This document shows, piece after piece, positions 6,857 to 15,038 of a stretch of 64,000 nucleotides of DNA. A model generated the notes under the pieces. The model was not told the DNA's origin. It made no database searches and saw only the letters and a list, made by a program, of their open reading frames with translations. Each line of letters starts with the position of its first letter. Position 1 is the first letter of the stretch. The position numbers were made by a program, and so were the translations under genes. Source of the DNA: an uncultured Bacteroidota bacterium (lineage in GTDB: Bacteria > Bacteroidota > Bacteroidia > Chitinophagales > Chitinophagaceae); NCBI GenBank assembly GCA_903865435.1, contig CAIPJS010000095.1:1-64000 (forward strand). Direction: 5' to 3'.

Positions 6857-8884
6857 ATGGAACAATATTGTAATTCTTTAACCAGCTACCAACGTTTGAT
6901 TACCCGCGAAGTAAAAGTGGGCGATTTAATTATTGGGGGTGGGCATCCCATCCGTGTGCAAACCATGACTACAACCGATACCTTAGACACTGATAAAACA
7001 GTAGCTCAAGTAATTCGTTGTATTCAAGCAGGGGCAGAACTAGTTAGAATTACTGCGCCCAGTAAAACTGAAGCTGAAAATTTAGCCAATATCAAATCAG
7101 CATTGCGCGCAAAGGGATATACAACGCCTATAGTAGCAGACATTCACTTCACACCTAATGCCGCTGAAATTGCTGCAGCCATTATTGAAAAAGTAAGGGT
7201 CAATCCAGGCAATTATGTAGACAAAAAGAAATTCGAACAAATAGAATATACGGATGCAGAATATCTAGAAGAGATTGAAAGAATTAGAGAAAGGTTTTCT
7301 CCTTTGGTTTTGATTTGCAAAAAGCATGGAACTGCTATGCGTATTGGCACCAATCATGGATCTTTAAGCGATCGCATCATGAGTAGGTATGGCGATACGG
7401 CCATGGGTATGGTAGAAAGTGCGATGGAATTTTTGCGTATTGCCAGAAGCTTGGATTACCATCAGATTATTCTAAGTATGAAATCGAGTAATCCGCAAGT
7501 AATGGTTCAAGCGTATCGATTACTCATTCAACAAATGCAAAATGAATTCAATGAATGCTATCCTTTGCATTTAGGTGTTACGGAAGCAGGTGATGGAGAA
7601 GATGGTCGTATTAAAAGTGCCATAGGTATTGGTACTTTATTAGAAGATGGCATTGGCGATACCATTAGAGTAAGTTTGACAGAGGATCCAGAATTAGAAA
7701 TCCCAGTTTGTAAGGATTTAGTAAAAAGATATCCTGGCAATAGAATGAAAGCAGCGGATATGATTTCCTCTATAACTAGCCTGCCTTATAGCCCTTTCGA
7801 ATATAAAAGAAGAGAAACCATTCAAGTAAGCACCATCGGTAGTAAATCGGTGCCGGTGGTAATTGCTAATTATAAAAATAAAACAGCATTATTACCTGAG
7901 CATTTAAATGCCATTGGTTATATATATGATGAAGCCATTGATAAATGGACGATTACCGATGCGGCTGCGGATTTCATTTATAGTCCTAATGAATTGTTGT
8001 CTTTCGATTTACCAGGCACTTTGCGTGTTATCACTTCGCCTGCAGTTTGGGAAACTACTACCGATACCAAAAAGTATTTACCCTTATTTAATTTTAAAAC
8101 TTATTTCCAGTCAACTAAAAAAAGTGATAGCATCAATTTTGTAGAAGTAGATTGTTATGGAAGTAAAAATGGCATTAGAGATGAGCAATTAGTTTCTATT
8201 TCTAAGGATGCTACGGTGGTATTTTGCTTAAGTAGTACATTGTCACATGCCATGCCTGCTGTTAGAAGAATGATGATACGCATGATGGAATTAAAAATTC
8301 AATCTCCAGTAATATTAATGACAGACAGCGCTTGGCAAAGCACAGACGAGCACTTAATACATTTTGCTACTGAAACCGGAGCACTTTTATTAGATGGGTT
8401 TGGAGATGGTATTTGTATTGGCTTGCAAGGCAAACAAGTTGAAACAATTTCTAATGAGAATGAATCAGAAGCTGATTCAGGCAAGGTTTCAGGTAGAAAT
8501 TATTATAGCAATCATTCAGTTGAACAATTTTTAAATTCAACGGCTTTTGGTATTTTACAAGCGACACGCACTAGAATTTCTAAAACAGAATATATTTCAT
8601 GTCCCAGCTGTGGTAGAACCTTGTTTGAATTACAAGAGACCACTGCTAAAATTAGAGCAGTGACCAGTCATTTAAAAGGTTTAAAAATTGCGATCATGGG
8701 CTGTATTGTGAATGGACCTGGGGAAATGGCAGATGCTGATTTTGGTTATGTGGGAAGTGGCGTAGGAAAGATCACTTTGTACAAAGGCAAAGAAGTGATG
8801 AAAAGAAATATTGACAGCGTTGTTGCAGTAGATGAATTGATTCAGTTATTGAAAGAGCATAATGTATGGATAGCGCCGCAATAA
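6857..8884 (+). CDS. ispG: 4-hydroxy-3-methylbut-2-enyl diphosphate synthase, large form
   Basis: Iron-sulfur enzyme (GcpE) of the non-mevalonate isoprenoid pathway; converts MEcPP to HMBPP. At 675 aa it is much longer than the ~370-aa E. coli protein. It belongs to the three-domain form of Bacteroidota, Chlamydiae and plants, with an extra domain between the N-terminal TIM barrel (about 15-300) and the C-terminal cluster domain (about 570-675). The 4Fe-4S ligands are the CPSC pair and the Cys of MGCIVNGPGE, whose Glu is also conserved. The barrel shows VQTMTTTDT, ADIHF and VRVNPGN. The gene stands alone before an acyltransferase 23 bases downstream. Confidence 0.97.
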   Translation: MEQYCNSLTSYQRLITREVKVGDLIIGGGHPIRVQTMTTTDTLDTDKTVAQVIRCIQAGAELVRITAPSKTEAENLANIKSALRAKGYTTPIVADIHFTPNAAEIAAAIIEKVRVNPGNYVDKKKFEQIEYTDAEYLEEIERIRERFSPLVLICKKHGTAMRIGTNHGSLSDRIMSRYGDTAMGMVESAMEFLRIARSLDYHQIILSMKSSNPQVMVQAYRLLIQQMQNEFNECYPLHLGVTEAGDGEDGRIKSAIGIGTLLEDGIGDTIRVSLTEDPELEIPVCKDLVKRYPGNRMKAADMISSITSLPYSPFEYKRRETIQVSTIGSKSVPVVIANYKNKTALLPEHLNAIGYIYDEAIDKWTITDAAADFIYSPNELLSFDLPGTLRVITSPAVWETTTDTKKYLPLFNFKTYFQSTKKSDSINFVEVDCYGSKNGIRDEQLVSISKDATVVFCLSSTLSHAMPAVRRMMIRMMELKIQSPVILMTDSAWQSTDEHLIHFATETGALLLDGFGDGICIGLQGKQVETISNENESEADSGKVSGRNYYSNHSVEQFLNSTAFGILQATRTRISKTEYISCPSCGRTLFELQETTAKIRAVTSHLKGLKIAIMGCIVNGPGEMADADFGYVGSGVGKITLYKGKEVMKRNIDSVVAVDELIQLLKEHNVWIAPQ

Positions 8885-8907
8885 TTTAAGTTTTATAAAC
8901 CCGATAC

Positions 8908-9795
8908 ATGTATTTTATTATTTATAGTTTTTGTTATTTATTTTCTTTATTGCCTTGGCGTGTCATGTATTGGATAGGTGATTTTGTAGCTTTTGTTTTA
9001 CACCGAATAGTAAAGTATAGGTTAGATGTAGTACGAAAAAATTTAACCATTGCATTTCCAAACAAAACAGAGCTAGAAAGAAAAAAAATAGAAAATGATT
9101 TTTATCAACAATTCGCAGATTCTTTTATTGAAACTTTTAAGTTGATATCAATGTCGGATAAAACTTTTAACAAACGGTTTACCTCTAATGCCGAAGTATT
9201 AACAGATTTATACAAGACAGGGCAGAATGTACAAATTATGGCGGGACATTTTTTCAATTGGGAATTTGCCAATTGGGGCGCTGCTAAATATGGTCAATAT
9301 CCATTCCTTGCGGTCTATATGCCTTTAAGCAATCCGCATTTTAATAAAATTATATTGGGGCTTAGAAAAAGATATGGTAGCATTATGATTCCAGCTACTA
9401 ATTTTAGAGCAAAGTTTCAAAAATTTGCTACCCATGGCCGTTATGCCATGGCACTGGCGGCAGATCAAAATCCAGGCAATCCTTTATCTGCTTATTGGGT
9501 ACCATTTTTTGGACAACTAACACCTTTTGTTAAAGGCCCAGAGAAAGGAGCTAAATTAAATAATACAGCACAGGTATTTGTTCATTTTTATAGAATCAAA
9601 AGAGGGTATTATCATTCAGAATACGAAGTCATGACTACTTCCCCCAATTATTTTAAAGATGGACAATTGACCGCATTATTTGTAAAAGTGCTGGAAGAAA
9701 AAATCAAGCAAAATCCTTCTAATTATCTATGGACACATCGTCGTTGGAGACATCCTTATGAGGCAGCAATACACAGTAATTTAGTAGTGCACTAA
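8908..9795 (+). CDS. Lysophospholipid/lipid A acyltransferase (LpxL/HtrB family)
   Basis: Inner-membrane acyltransferase, probably adding a secondary acyl chain to lipid A. At 295 aa it has a hydrophobic N-terminal anchor (about residues 1-35), RKNLTIAFPNK typical of the family, the catalytic His-x4-Glu as GHFFNWE, a conserved ADQNPGN segment and a C-terminal WTHRRWRHP. It could instead act on aminolipids or another acyl acceptor, because Bacteroidota have several paralogues. It lies 23 bases after ispG and converges on the rhodanese gene with an 11-base gap. Confidence 0.88.
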   Translation: MYFIIYSFCYLFSLLPWRVMYWIGDFVAFVLHRIVKYRLDVVRKNLTIAFPNKTELERKKIENDFYQQFADSFIETFKLISMSDKTFNKRFTSNAEVLTDLYKTGQNVQIMAGHFFNWEFANWGAAKYGQYPFLAVYMPLSNPHFNKIILGLRKRYGSIMIPATNFRAKFQKFATHGRYAMALAADQNPGNPLSAYWVPFFGQLTPFVKGPEKGAKLNNTAQVFVHFYRIKRGYYHSEYEVMTTSPNYFKDGQLTALFVKVLEEKIKQNPSNYLWTHRRWRHPYEAAIHSNLVVH

Positions 9796-9806
9796 TCTAG
9801 ACAATC

Positions 9807-10478
9807 TTAATTTAATAAAGGATCTTCTGCTGCAGGTTTTTGTTTGGTCGTTTCAAAACTAAATTTGTCCTTTATTTCAAGCAATTCTTTCCAACCTCCT
9901 TTTACAATTCTAATATTGTGAATACCTTGTTTTTTTAATAAACTAGCTGTGAGTGTATTGCTATCTCCATTGTCAGTTATAATATAAATATTAAAATGTT
10001 CATCTAATTCTGACATGCTACCAGGGTCTGACATTTCATATAGAGGTAAAGAAACTGAATTTTTGATATGATGTTTATCAAAAACTAGTTCTTCACGTGT
10101 ATCCAATATCATTAAATATTCATCAAAAGGGATGTCCATAGCCAATTCATCTACTTCTACTTCAATAATTAAATCAAATTTATTCCCTTGTGCAATCCAA
10201 CTGGCAAAACCACCTTGTAAATATCCTTTGATTTGAGTGAATTCAGCTTTAGTAAAATAAGCCATTGTTTCTGTTACTAGATTATCTTCAAACACAAATA
10301 CAATGGGTGTATCCTTAGAAAGCATGCCCATGGCGATTGCATATTTTACAGTAGCAGGTGTAATATTTAAAGCATTGGGAATATAACCTTCGGCAAATAA
10401 ATCAGCAGGTCTTGTATCAATGATGTAAACGGATTCGTCTTTAATGAGCGCTTGAAATTGTTCTATTGATAAAGACAT
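9807..10478 (-). CDS. Twin rhodanese-domain protein without catalytic cysteine
   Basis: Two rhodanese-like domains in tandem (about residues 5-98 and 110-205 from the ATG). Each begins with the family D-T-R motif (YIIDTRPADLF; MILDTREELVF) and ends with the GG..W motif (LQGGFASWI; VKGGWKELL). The active-site loop that normally starts with Cys reads FVFEDNLV in domain 1 and IITDNGDSN in domain 2, and the whole protein has no Cys. Sulfur transfer is therefore unlikely; a binding or regulatory role is more plausible. I chose the ATG at 10478, one base after the arsR stop; an upstream TTG (10487) would overlap arsR. It is co-transcribed with the ArsR gene. Confidence 0.85.
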   Translation of the reverse strand: MSLSIEQFQALIKDESVYIIDTRPADLFAEGYIPNALNITPATVKYAIAMGMLSKDTPIVFVFEDNLVTETMAYFTKAEFTQIKGYLQGGFASWIAQGNKFDLIIEVEVDELAMDIPFDEYLMILDTREELVFDKHHIKNSVSLPLYEMSDPGSMSELDEHFNIYIITDNGDSNTLTASLLKKQGIHNIRIVKGGWKELLEIKDKFSFETTKQKPAAEDPLLN

Positions 10479-10479
10479 T

Positions 10480-10815
10480 TTATCCAACTAGTTGTTCAAT
10501 GAATTTATTAACTTGATCCAATCGATTGTAATCAACCGTATAAAAAATAAATTTTCCTTCACGAATGGTAGTCACGATACTCGCTCTTCTTAATATGGCT
10601 AAATGTTGTGAAGCAACAGATTGTTCTAATCTCAATTTTACATAAATTTCTGTAACAGTAACTTTTTGATGTTCGTCAATTAGTTTTACAATTTGTTGAC
10701 GTAGCTTATGATTTAATGCACGTAAAATCATGGCAGCTTTTTTACTGTGTAGTAAATCTACTTTTAATGGATTCGCTCCATTGGCTAGTTGCAATTGGGG
10801 TAATGATTGGTTCAT
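10480..10815 (-). CDS. ArsR-family winged-helix transcriptional regulator, cysteine-free
   Basis: A 111-aa winged helix-turn-helix regulator. The core runs from about residue 25 to 100: ALNHKLRQQIVKLI (helix 1-2), VTVTEIYVKLRLEQSVASQHL (turn and recognition helix; SVASQHLAILR is typical of ArsR) and the wing REGKFIFYTVD. There is no Cys, so it cannot sense metals or persulfides through thiols as SmtB/ArsR or BigR/SqrR types do. It is the first gene of a two-gene unit with the twin rhodanese protein and presumably regulates that unit (inference). Signal unknown. Confidence 0.9.
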   Translation of the reverse strand: MNQSLPQLQLANGANPLKVDLLHSKKAAMILRALNHKLRQQIVKLIDEHQKVTVTEIYVKLRLEQSVASQHLAILRRASIVTTIREGKFIFYTVDYNRLDQVNKFIEQLVG

Positions 10816-10982
10816 GACAATTAAGAATTTGGGGGTTTAATAAAACTAAAATTGCAGGTAAAGTTACAATTTTTCATGAATTAATAACTTTTTAATAATA
10901 TATAAATAGTTAAAGATTCATGCTTTGTGCATGATAATTAACCAATCCTTAGATAAACCTCTACAAATTAAGTTTAAACCAA
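10816..10982. other. AT-rich intergenic region before arsR
   Basis: This 167-base gap is the longest between genes in the window. On the minus strand it holds near-consensus -7 boxes for arsR (TAACTTTA and TAGTTTTA, each one base off TAnnTTTG). No RNA gene or strong hairpin is seen. It also receives the 3' end of tsaB without an obvious terminator. Confidence 0.4.
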
Positions 10983-11687
10983 TCATCCTATTATTTTACC
11001 CTTCAGATGACTTTTTTGGTAAAAATCTTTCAAATAAGCGGGGCTTGAATAGGCAATGTCTTCAAAATCTTTTGAAATAAATTTAGCTTCGGCCAACTCA
11101 ATAAAATCTAAAAGGCTATAAGACAAGTCACTATATAAAACAAAGGGCTCTTGGGTGATCGCTTTTGCTTTTTCAGCACCAGTTCCAATACATAAAACTG
11201 GGCCAGATACTACTAAGTTTTCAAAATAGGCGGTATTTAAAACGATGGCCTGTTCTTCCAAGGTCTTAGTGCTTGCTTTATTAAAAATGGCCCCGAACAC
11301 TTCATCCCTTTTAGCGTCAATCATGGTAAAAATTTGCAAATGATCTCCCTGACTGGAGTAGTGGGGACTTTTTTTAGCCACATTGGCCAATAAGGCTAAG
11401 GTGGATAGGCCAATAAGTGGTTTTTGAAGCGCGTAGGCGATACCCTTGGCACTTGCTAGACCCACTCTTAAACCAGTATAGCTGCCAGGTCCCATTGTAA
11501 CTACTACTGCATCAATGGAAGATAGTAAAAGATTGTTTTCCATGGCCAATGCTTCAATGCCAGCTTGAACAAAAGAAGCATGGGCATGGGGGATGGTATT
11601 TTCTTTGCTTGAAAGGGCAAGTCCATTTTGGGTAAATGCAATCAAGGCTTTTTCGCCAGCTGTGTCAATATGTAAAAGGAGTGCCAA
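10983..11687 (-). CDS. tsaB: tRNA threonylcarbamoyladenosine biosynthesis protein TsaB
   Basis: Partner of TsaD in making t6A37 of ANN-decoding tRNAs (YeaZ family). At 234 aa it has the ASKHA-fold N-terminus LLLHIDTAGEKA, the family block VVVTMGPGSYTGLRVGLASAKGIA, and GLSTLALLA. The start used is TTG at 11687: no ATG precedes the conserved strand, an in-frame stop lies just upstream, and a -7 box at 11706-11713 allows only a short leader. The divergent neighbour is ridA. Confidence 0.93.
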   Translation of the reverse strand: MALLLHIDTAGEKALIAFTQNGLALSSKENTIPHAHASFVQAGIEALAMENNLLLSSIDAVVVTMGPGSYTGLRVGLASAKGIAYALQKPLIGLSTLALLANVAKKSPHYSSQGDHLQIFTMIDAKRDEVFGAIFNKASTKTLEEQAIVLNTAYFENLVVSGPVLCIGTGAEKAKAITQEPFVLYSDLSYSLLDFIELAEAKFISKDFEDIAYSSPAYLKDFYQKSHLKGKIIG

Positions 11688-11705
11688 TTTCTTAAAAATG
11701 TTTTA

Positions 11706-11738
11706 CAAAAATAGGTGGTGATTTGATAGAAATACAAG
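11706..11738 (-). promoter_or_regulatory. Promoter of tsaB
   Basis: On the minus strand TATTTTTG (11713-11706) matches TAnnTTTG exactly. A TTG (11737-11735) precedes it by 21 bases. Transcription would start near 11700, about a dozen bases before the TTG start codon, which supports that start. Confidence 0.55.
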
Positions 11739-11762
11739 AAATTGCAATCTTAATTTAATGAT

Positions 11763-12149
11763 ATGTCAAAAGAAATAATTCAAAGTAGCAAAGTGCCTAC
11801 ACCCATTGGGCCTTATAGTCAAGCAGTTATTGCCAATGGTTTTTTGTTCGCAAGTGGTCAAGTAGCTTTTAACCCAGCCACAGGGGAATTGGTTTTAACC
11901 GATATTCAATCTGAAACCAGGCAAGTAATGGAAAACATTAAAGCCATTTTGGAAGAAGCCAAACTAAGCTTTGCCCATGTTGTAAAAACAACCATTTTCT
12001 TAAGCGATATGCAATTGTTTGCACAAGTGAATGAAGTATATGGAAGTTATTTTACTGCTCAATTTCCTGCGCGTGAAACAGTGGCTGTAAAAACATTACC
12101 AAGAAATGTAAATATAGAAGTAAGCATTACTGCTGTGATTGATTTATAG
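11763..12149 (+). CDS. ridA: RidA family reactive enamine/imine deaminase
   Basis: Hydrolyses reactive 2-aminoacrylate-type enamines released by PLP enzymes. At 128 aa it is the full family length, with PTPIGPYSQAV, FASGQVAFNP, the catalytic-pocket Arg in FPARETVAV and the closing NVNIEVSITAV. It forms the usual trimer of chorismate-mutase-like folds (family knowledge). It diverges from tsaB and is probably monocistronic. Confidence 0.95.
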   Translation: MSKEIIQSSKVPTPIGPYSQAVIANGFLFASGQVAFNPATGELVLTDIQSETRQVMENIKAILEEAKLSFAHVVKTTIFLSDMQLFAQVNEVYGSYFTAQFPARETVAVKTLPRNVNIEVSITAVIDL

Positions 12150-12225
12150 TTGAATTCAAAATAGGCATCAAGCTGCTTTTACAGGAGCCCCATTTTGCAT
12201 CAATGGTAAATTAAAACGAATCTAT

Positions 12226-12233
12226 TAACTTTG
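12226..12233 (+). promoter_or_regulatory. -7 box before the small secreted protein gene
   Basis: TAACTTTG is an exact TAnnTTTG match lying 19 bases before the ATG at 12253. A TTTG at 12194-12197 is too far away (28 bases) to be a confident -33 element. Confidence 0.45.
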
Positions 12234-12252
12234 AGCACTAAAGCAATTAACT

Positions 12253-12825
12253 ATGCGTAAGTATTTATTTTTTGGATTACTTTTTATGTCATTGCAATTG
12301 ACAGCACAAAGAATGAATAAGTATGACAGCACTTTGAAAATTGGCAAAGCTGGTTACCGCATTACTTGTTTAAACAGAAAGTTAGATGTGAACATTTTAA
12401 GCATCAAGCCCATTGGTTTTAAAGCTGAAACCAGAGAAGCAAATTTAGAATTAAAGGGTAGGGTAATCAATGCTGAAATAGATGATTTAAACAATGATGG
12501 ATTTCCTGATATTTTAATTTACATCGTCGATAAAAATGAGAAAGTGAATGTTTTCAGCATTACTTCGGTGAACAATGAGCGTCTTGACCCCATTTATTTT
12601 CCTGACATTTCCAATGACATGAAATTAAGTCAAGGCTATAGAGGAAAAGATGAATTTAAATTGGTAGAAGGCGTGCTTTTTAGAAAATTCCCAATTTATG
12701 ATTCAGACACTACTATTAAAACGCCTACTAATAAATTAAGACAAATTATGTACCGTGTTGTACCAGCTGAGAATGGTTATTTCAAATTTAAGGCATTCAA
12801 AAATTTCGACATGGATGCGCAATAA
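12253..12825 (+). CDS. Small secreted protein with a Ca-binding-like DxNxDG loop
   Basis: I do not recognise a firm family. At 190 aa it has a signal peptide (hydrophobic run to LTAQ, about residue 19), then a beta-rich domain. EIDDLNNDGFPDILIY (residues 76-90) resembles the calcium loops of FG-GAP/VCBS repeats and the corresponding motif of PliI-type lysozyme inhibitors; the length and single-domain layout fit the latter (weak inference). It is a lone gene with its own -7 box, converging on the PorZ-like gene with a 13-base gap. Confidence 0.75.
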   Translation: MRKYLFFGLLFMSLQLTAQRMNKYDSTLKIGKAGYRITCLNRKLDVNILSIKPIGFKAETREANLELKGRVINAEIDDLNNDGFPDILIYIVDKNEKVNVFSITSVNNERLDPIYFPDISNDMKLSQGYRGKDEFKLVEGVLFRKFPIYDSDTTIKTPTNKLRQIMYRVVPAENGYFKFKAFKNFDMDAQ

Positions 12826-12838
12826 TGATACTAATTTT

Positions 12839-15037
12839 TTATTGACCACTCGTTATTAAAATTTTTCCAACCCCTTTTTCATTTCCAGCATCGTCTCTAA
12901 CAAAGACTAAGTAAATTCCTGTGGCTAGTTTTTTACCTTCATAAGTTTTTCCATCCCAAATGGCTTGCCCACCTAGGGCGCGCGTTTCAAAAACCAATCT
13001 TCCATTTAATTCTGTAATTTTCACAATGGCATTTTCTACCAAATGTCGAATGGCAATAGGACCGTTGTAATTGGGCCCAACAGGATTGGGGTAAATGAAC
13101 AAGTCTTTTTGAGCAATCGCACCATCAGTTGCATTGCCTCTGTAGCTTACCATTTCTGAAGCTGTATTAAAAAAAACTTCTCCTTCATTGGGGTCGATTA
13201 AAATTTGTACCACAGTATCATTGGGAAGTGGGCTATTGTTCTTTGTAAAATGTGTAATGATGTCTCTGCCATCCGCACTTAACAACCAAGTACCATTGTT
13301 GGTACCAATCCATTTTCTATTTGCCCCATCTACCGCCATGCAGTTTATCCTTTCTTTTTGAAACAACAAACCAACAAATCCGTTGGTATTGGTAATGAAG
13401 GGCAAATTTGCATCACAGATTTCTTTTGAAATATCGCCGCAATTAAAAATTCCTATACCGTTGTCGGTACCTACCCAAATGGCTCCTTCCTTGTCTTCTA
13501 ATAAACTGGTCACATTATTGCTTGGTAAATTGCCATTGGATTTACTGGTGGTCAATTGTTTCCAAAGTTCAGTAGCGTATACTTGATTGGATTGATATAC
13601 ATACAAACCTTGATATGGTGGGGCAATCATCCATACTTGCCCTTGTTTACTCACCAACATATTATTTAAACCATTGGTCATAAAATTTTTTGGAGGGGCA
13701 TAAACATTCCAGGTGGCATTGTTTTTTTTCAATAGCCCTTGTTGATCTTGCAATAGCCATAGATTGCCATCACTACCAAATTGAATATCGTTGAAATTAC
13801 CTAGTATACTGCTTGGCGTAGCCAATTCTATGCTTGCGCTAGAAGGATTTAAATGCAGTAATGTATTTTTGCTTGTTAGCCAATAAGTTTGATCTTTTGG
13901 ATCGATGACACTGGCAATACAAATGGGTAAATTAACAGCATTATTTTTCGTAAAGTTTTTCCATCCATTGGAATTGTATGTAGCAAATCCATTTTCATTT
14001 CCATTAAAAGGGGCAATCAATCCCGTTTCATTTATAAAAGATTTCCCATTAATTTTAGCACTTGGTCCAATGATTGTGATCCATTGCGAAGCAGTATTTT
14101 TGAGCAATAATCCATTGCTGCTGTCTGCCACCCAATAATCATTTTGATCTATCAGCAATTCAATAGGATGCAAAAGTAGGGTTGAGTCAATGAGTGGGGT
14201 AGTTGTTTTATCGGTATTTAATTTTAAGATGGCACCTTTTGTAGCGTAATCGATGGCCAATAAAATACTTCCATCTTTTGCAATAGTTACTTGTTGAATG
14301 TCACCGTCAACCTTAGTCGTAATAGGTAGGGTGGAGGGCAATATATACATATTTCTTTTATTGTATACTGCAACTTGAGTTCCATTACTACTTAGCTTAT
14401 TTAAACCTAGATTTTTGTAAGTACTTGTTGTACTCCAAGTATTGCTGGTGACCCAGTTATTTTTTATAGCAGCACTGTACACGCCATCTTCGGTAATTGC
14501 ATACAAACTATCCTGTGTATATGTAGTTTGATAGGTTATAATGGATTGTCTGGAATTATTGGGAAACCAAGTGTCTTTAATTTCTTGTTTTACTAAGTCT
14601 ATTACTACAATTCCAAAATTAGTAGCAATCAATGCCCATTGATTGAAAATTTTAATGTCATTAATTTTTTTATTTGCATACAAATTGGATAAGACGATGT
14701 CATTGAGATTGTAAATCTTGTCTCCTTGTACGATATCTATATTGCTATTATTATATGCTATGATCAATTGATGATGGAGGTCATCCCAGGCCAAAGCTGC
14801 AATTCCTAATTCATTTAAACCATTTGATTTTCCAAGTAAATCAATATTTTTTTTACTATCTATACTAAATACCTGATTGTTACTAGCCCCGTAAATTTTA
14901 TCTCCTTTGATTACATGAACAATAGTTTTATTATTGTATTGTTCTCTCCATTGCCCAATTGGGCCATTGGCATTTTGCGCGCTTAGATTAGAAAGTATGC
15001 CACAGATCAAAAATAATAAAATTAAAAGCCTACGCAT
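12839..15037 (-). CDS. porZ: PorZ-like two-propeller protein with T9SS C-terminal domain
   Basis: Secreted surface protein of 732 aa. After a signal peptide (to LSAQ) the mature part begins IGQWREQYNN, like PorZ of Porphyromonas, followed by repeated beta-propeller blades (for example GNLWLLQDQQGLLKK, GAIWVGTDNGIGIF, RKWIGTNNGTWLL) of the two-component-regulator propeller type. The last ~85 residues are a type A sorting domain (FIYPNPVGPNYNGP ... ATGIYLVFV). PorZ takes part in the T9SS attachment complex. The short IGQWR start and CTD support PorZ over other propeller proteins. It starts 1 base after the upstream gene's stop, so the two are one operon. Confidence 0.8.
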   Translation of the reverse strand: MRRLLILLFLICGILSNLSAQNANGPIGQWREQYNNKTIVHVIKGDKIYGASNNQVFSIDSKKNIDLLGKSNGLNELGIAALAWDDLHHQLIIAYNNSNIDIVQGDKIYNLNDIVLSNLYANKKINDIKIFNQWALIATNFGIVVIDLVKQEIKDTWFPNNSRQSIITYQTTYTQDSLYAITEDGVYSAAIKNNWVTSNTWSTTSTYKNLGLNKLSSNGTQVAVYNKRNMYILPSTLPITTKVDGDIQQVTIAKDGSILLAIDYATKGAILKLNTDKTTTPLIDSTLLLHPIELLIDQNDYWVADSSNGLLLKNTASQWITIIGPSAKINGKSFINETGLIAPFNGNENGFATYNSNGWKNFTKNNAVNLPICIASVIDPKDQTYWLTSKNTLLHLNPSSASIELATPSSILGNFNDIQFGSDGNLWLLQDQQGLLKKNNATWNVYAPPKNFMTNGLNNMLVSKQGQVWMIAPPYQGLYVYQSNQVYATELWKQLTTSKSNGNLPSNNVTSLLEDKEGAIWVGTDNGIGIFNCGDISKEICDANLPFITNTNGFVGLLFQKERINCMAVDGANRKWIGTNNGTWLLSADGRDIITHFTKNNSPLPNDTVVQILIDPNEGEVFFNTASEMVSYRGNATDGAIAQKDLFIYPNPVGPNYNGPIAIRHLVENAIVKITELNGRLVFETRALGGQAIWDGKTYEGKKLATGIYLVFVRDDAGNEKGVGKILITSGQ

Positions 15038-15038
15038 T

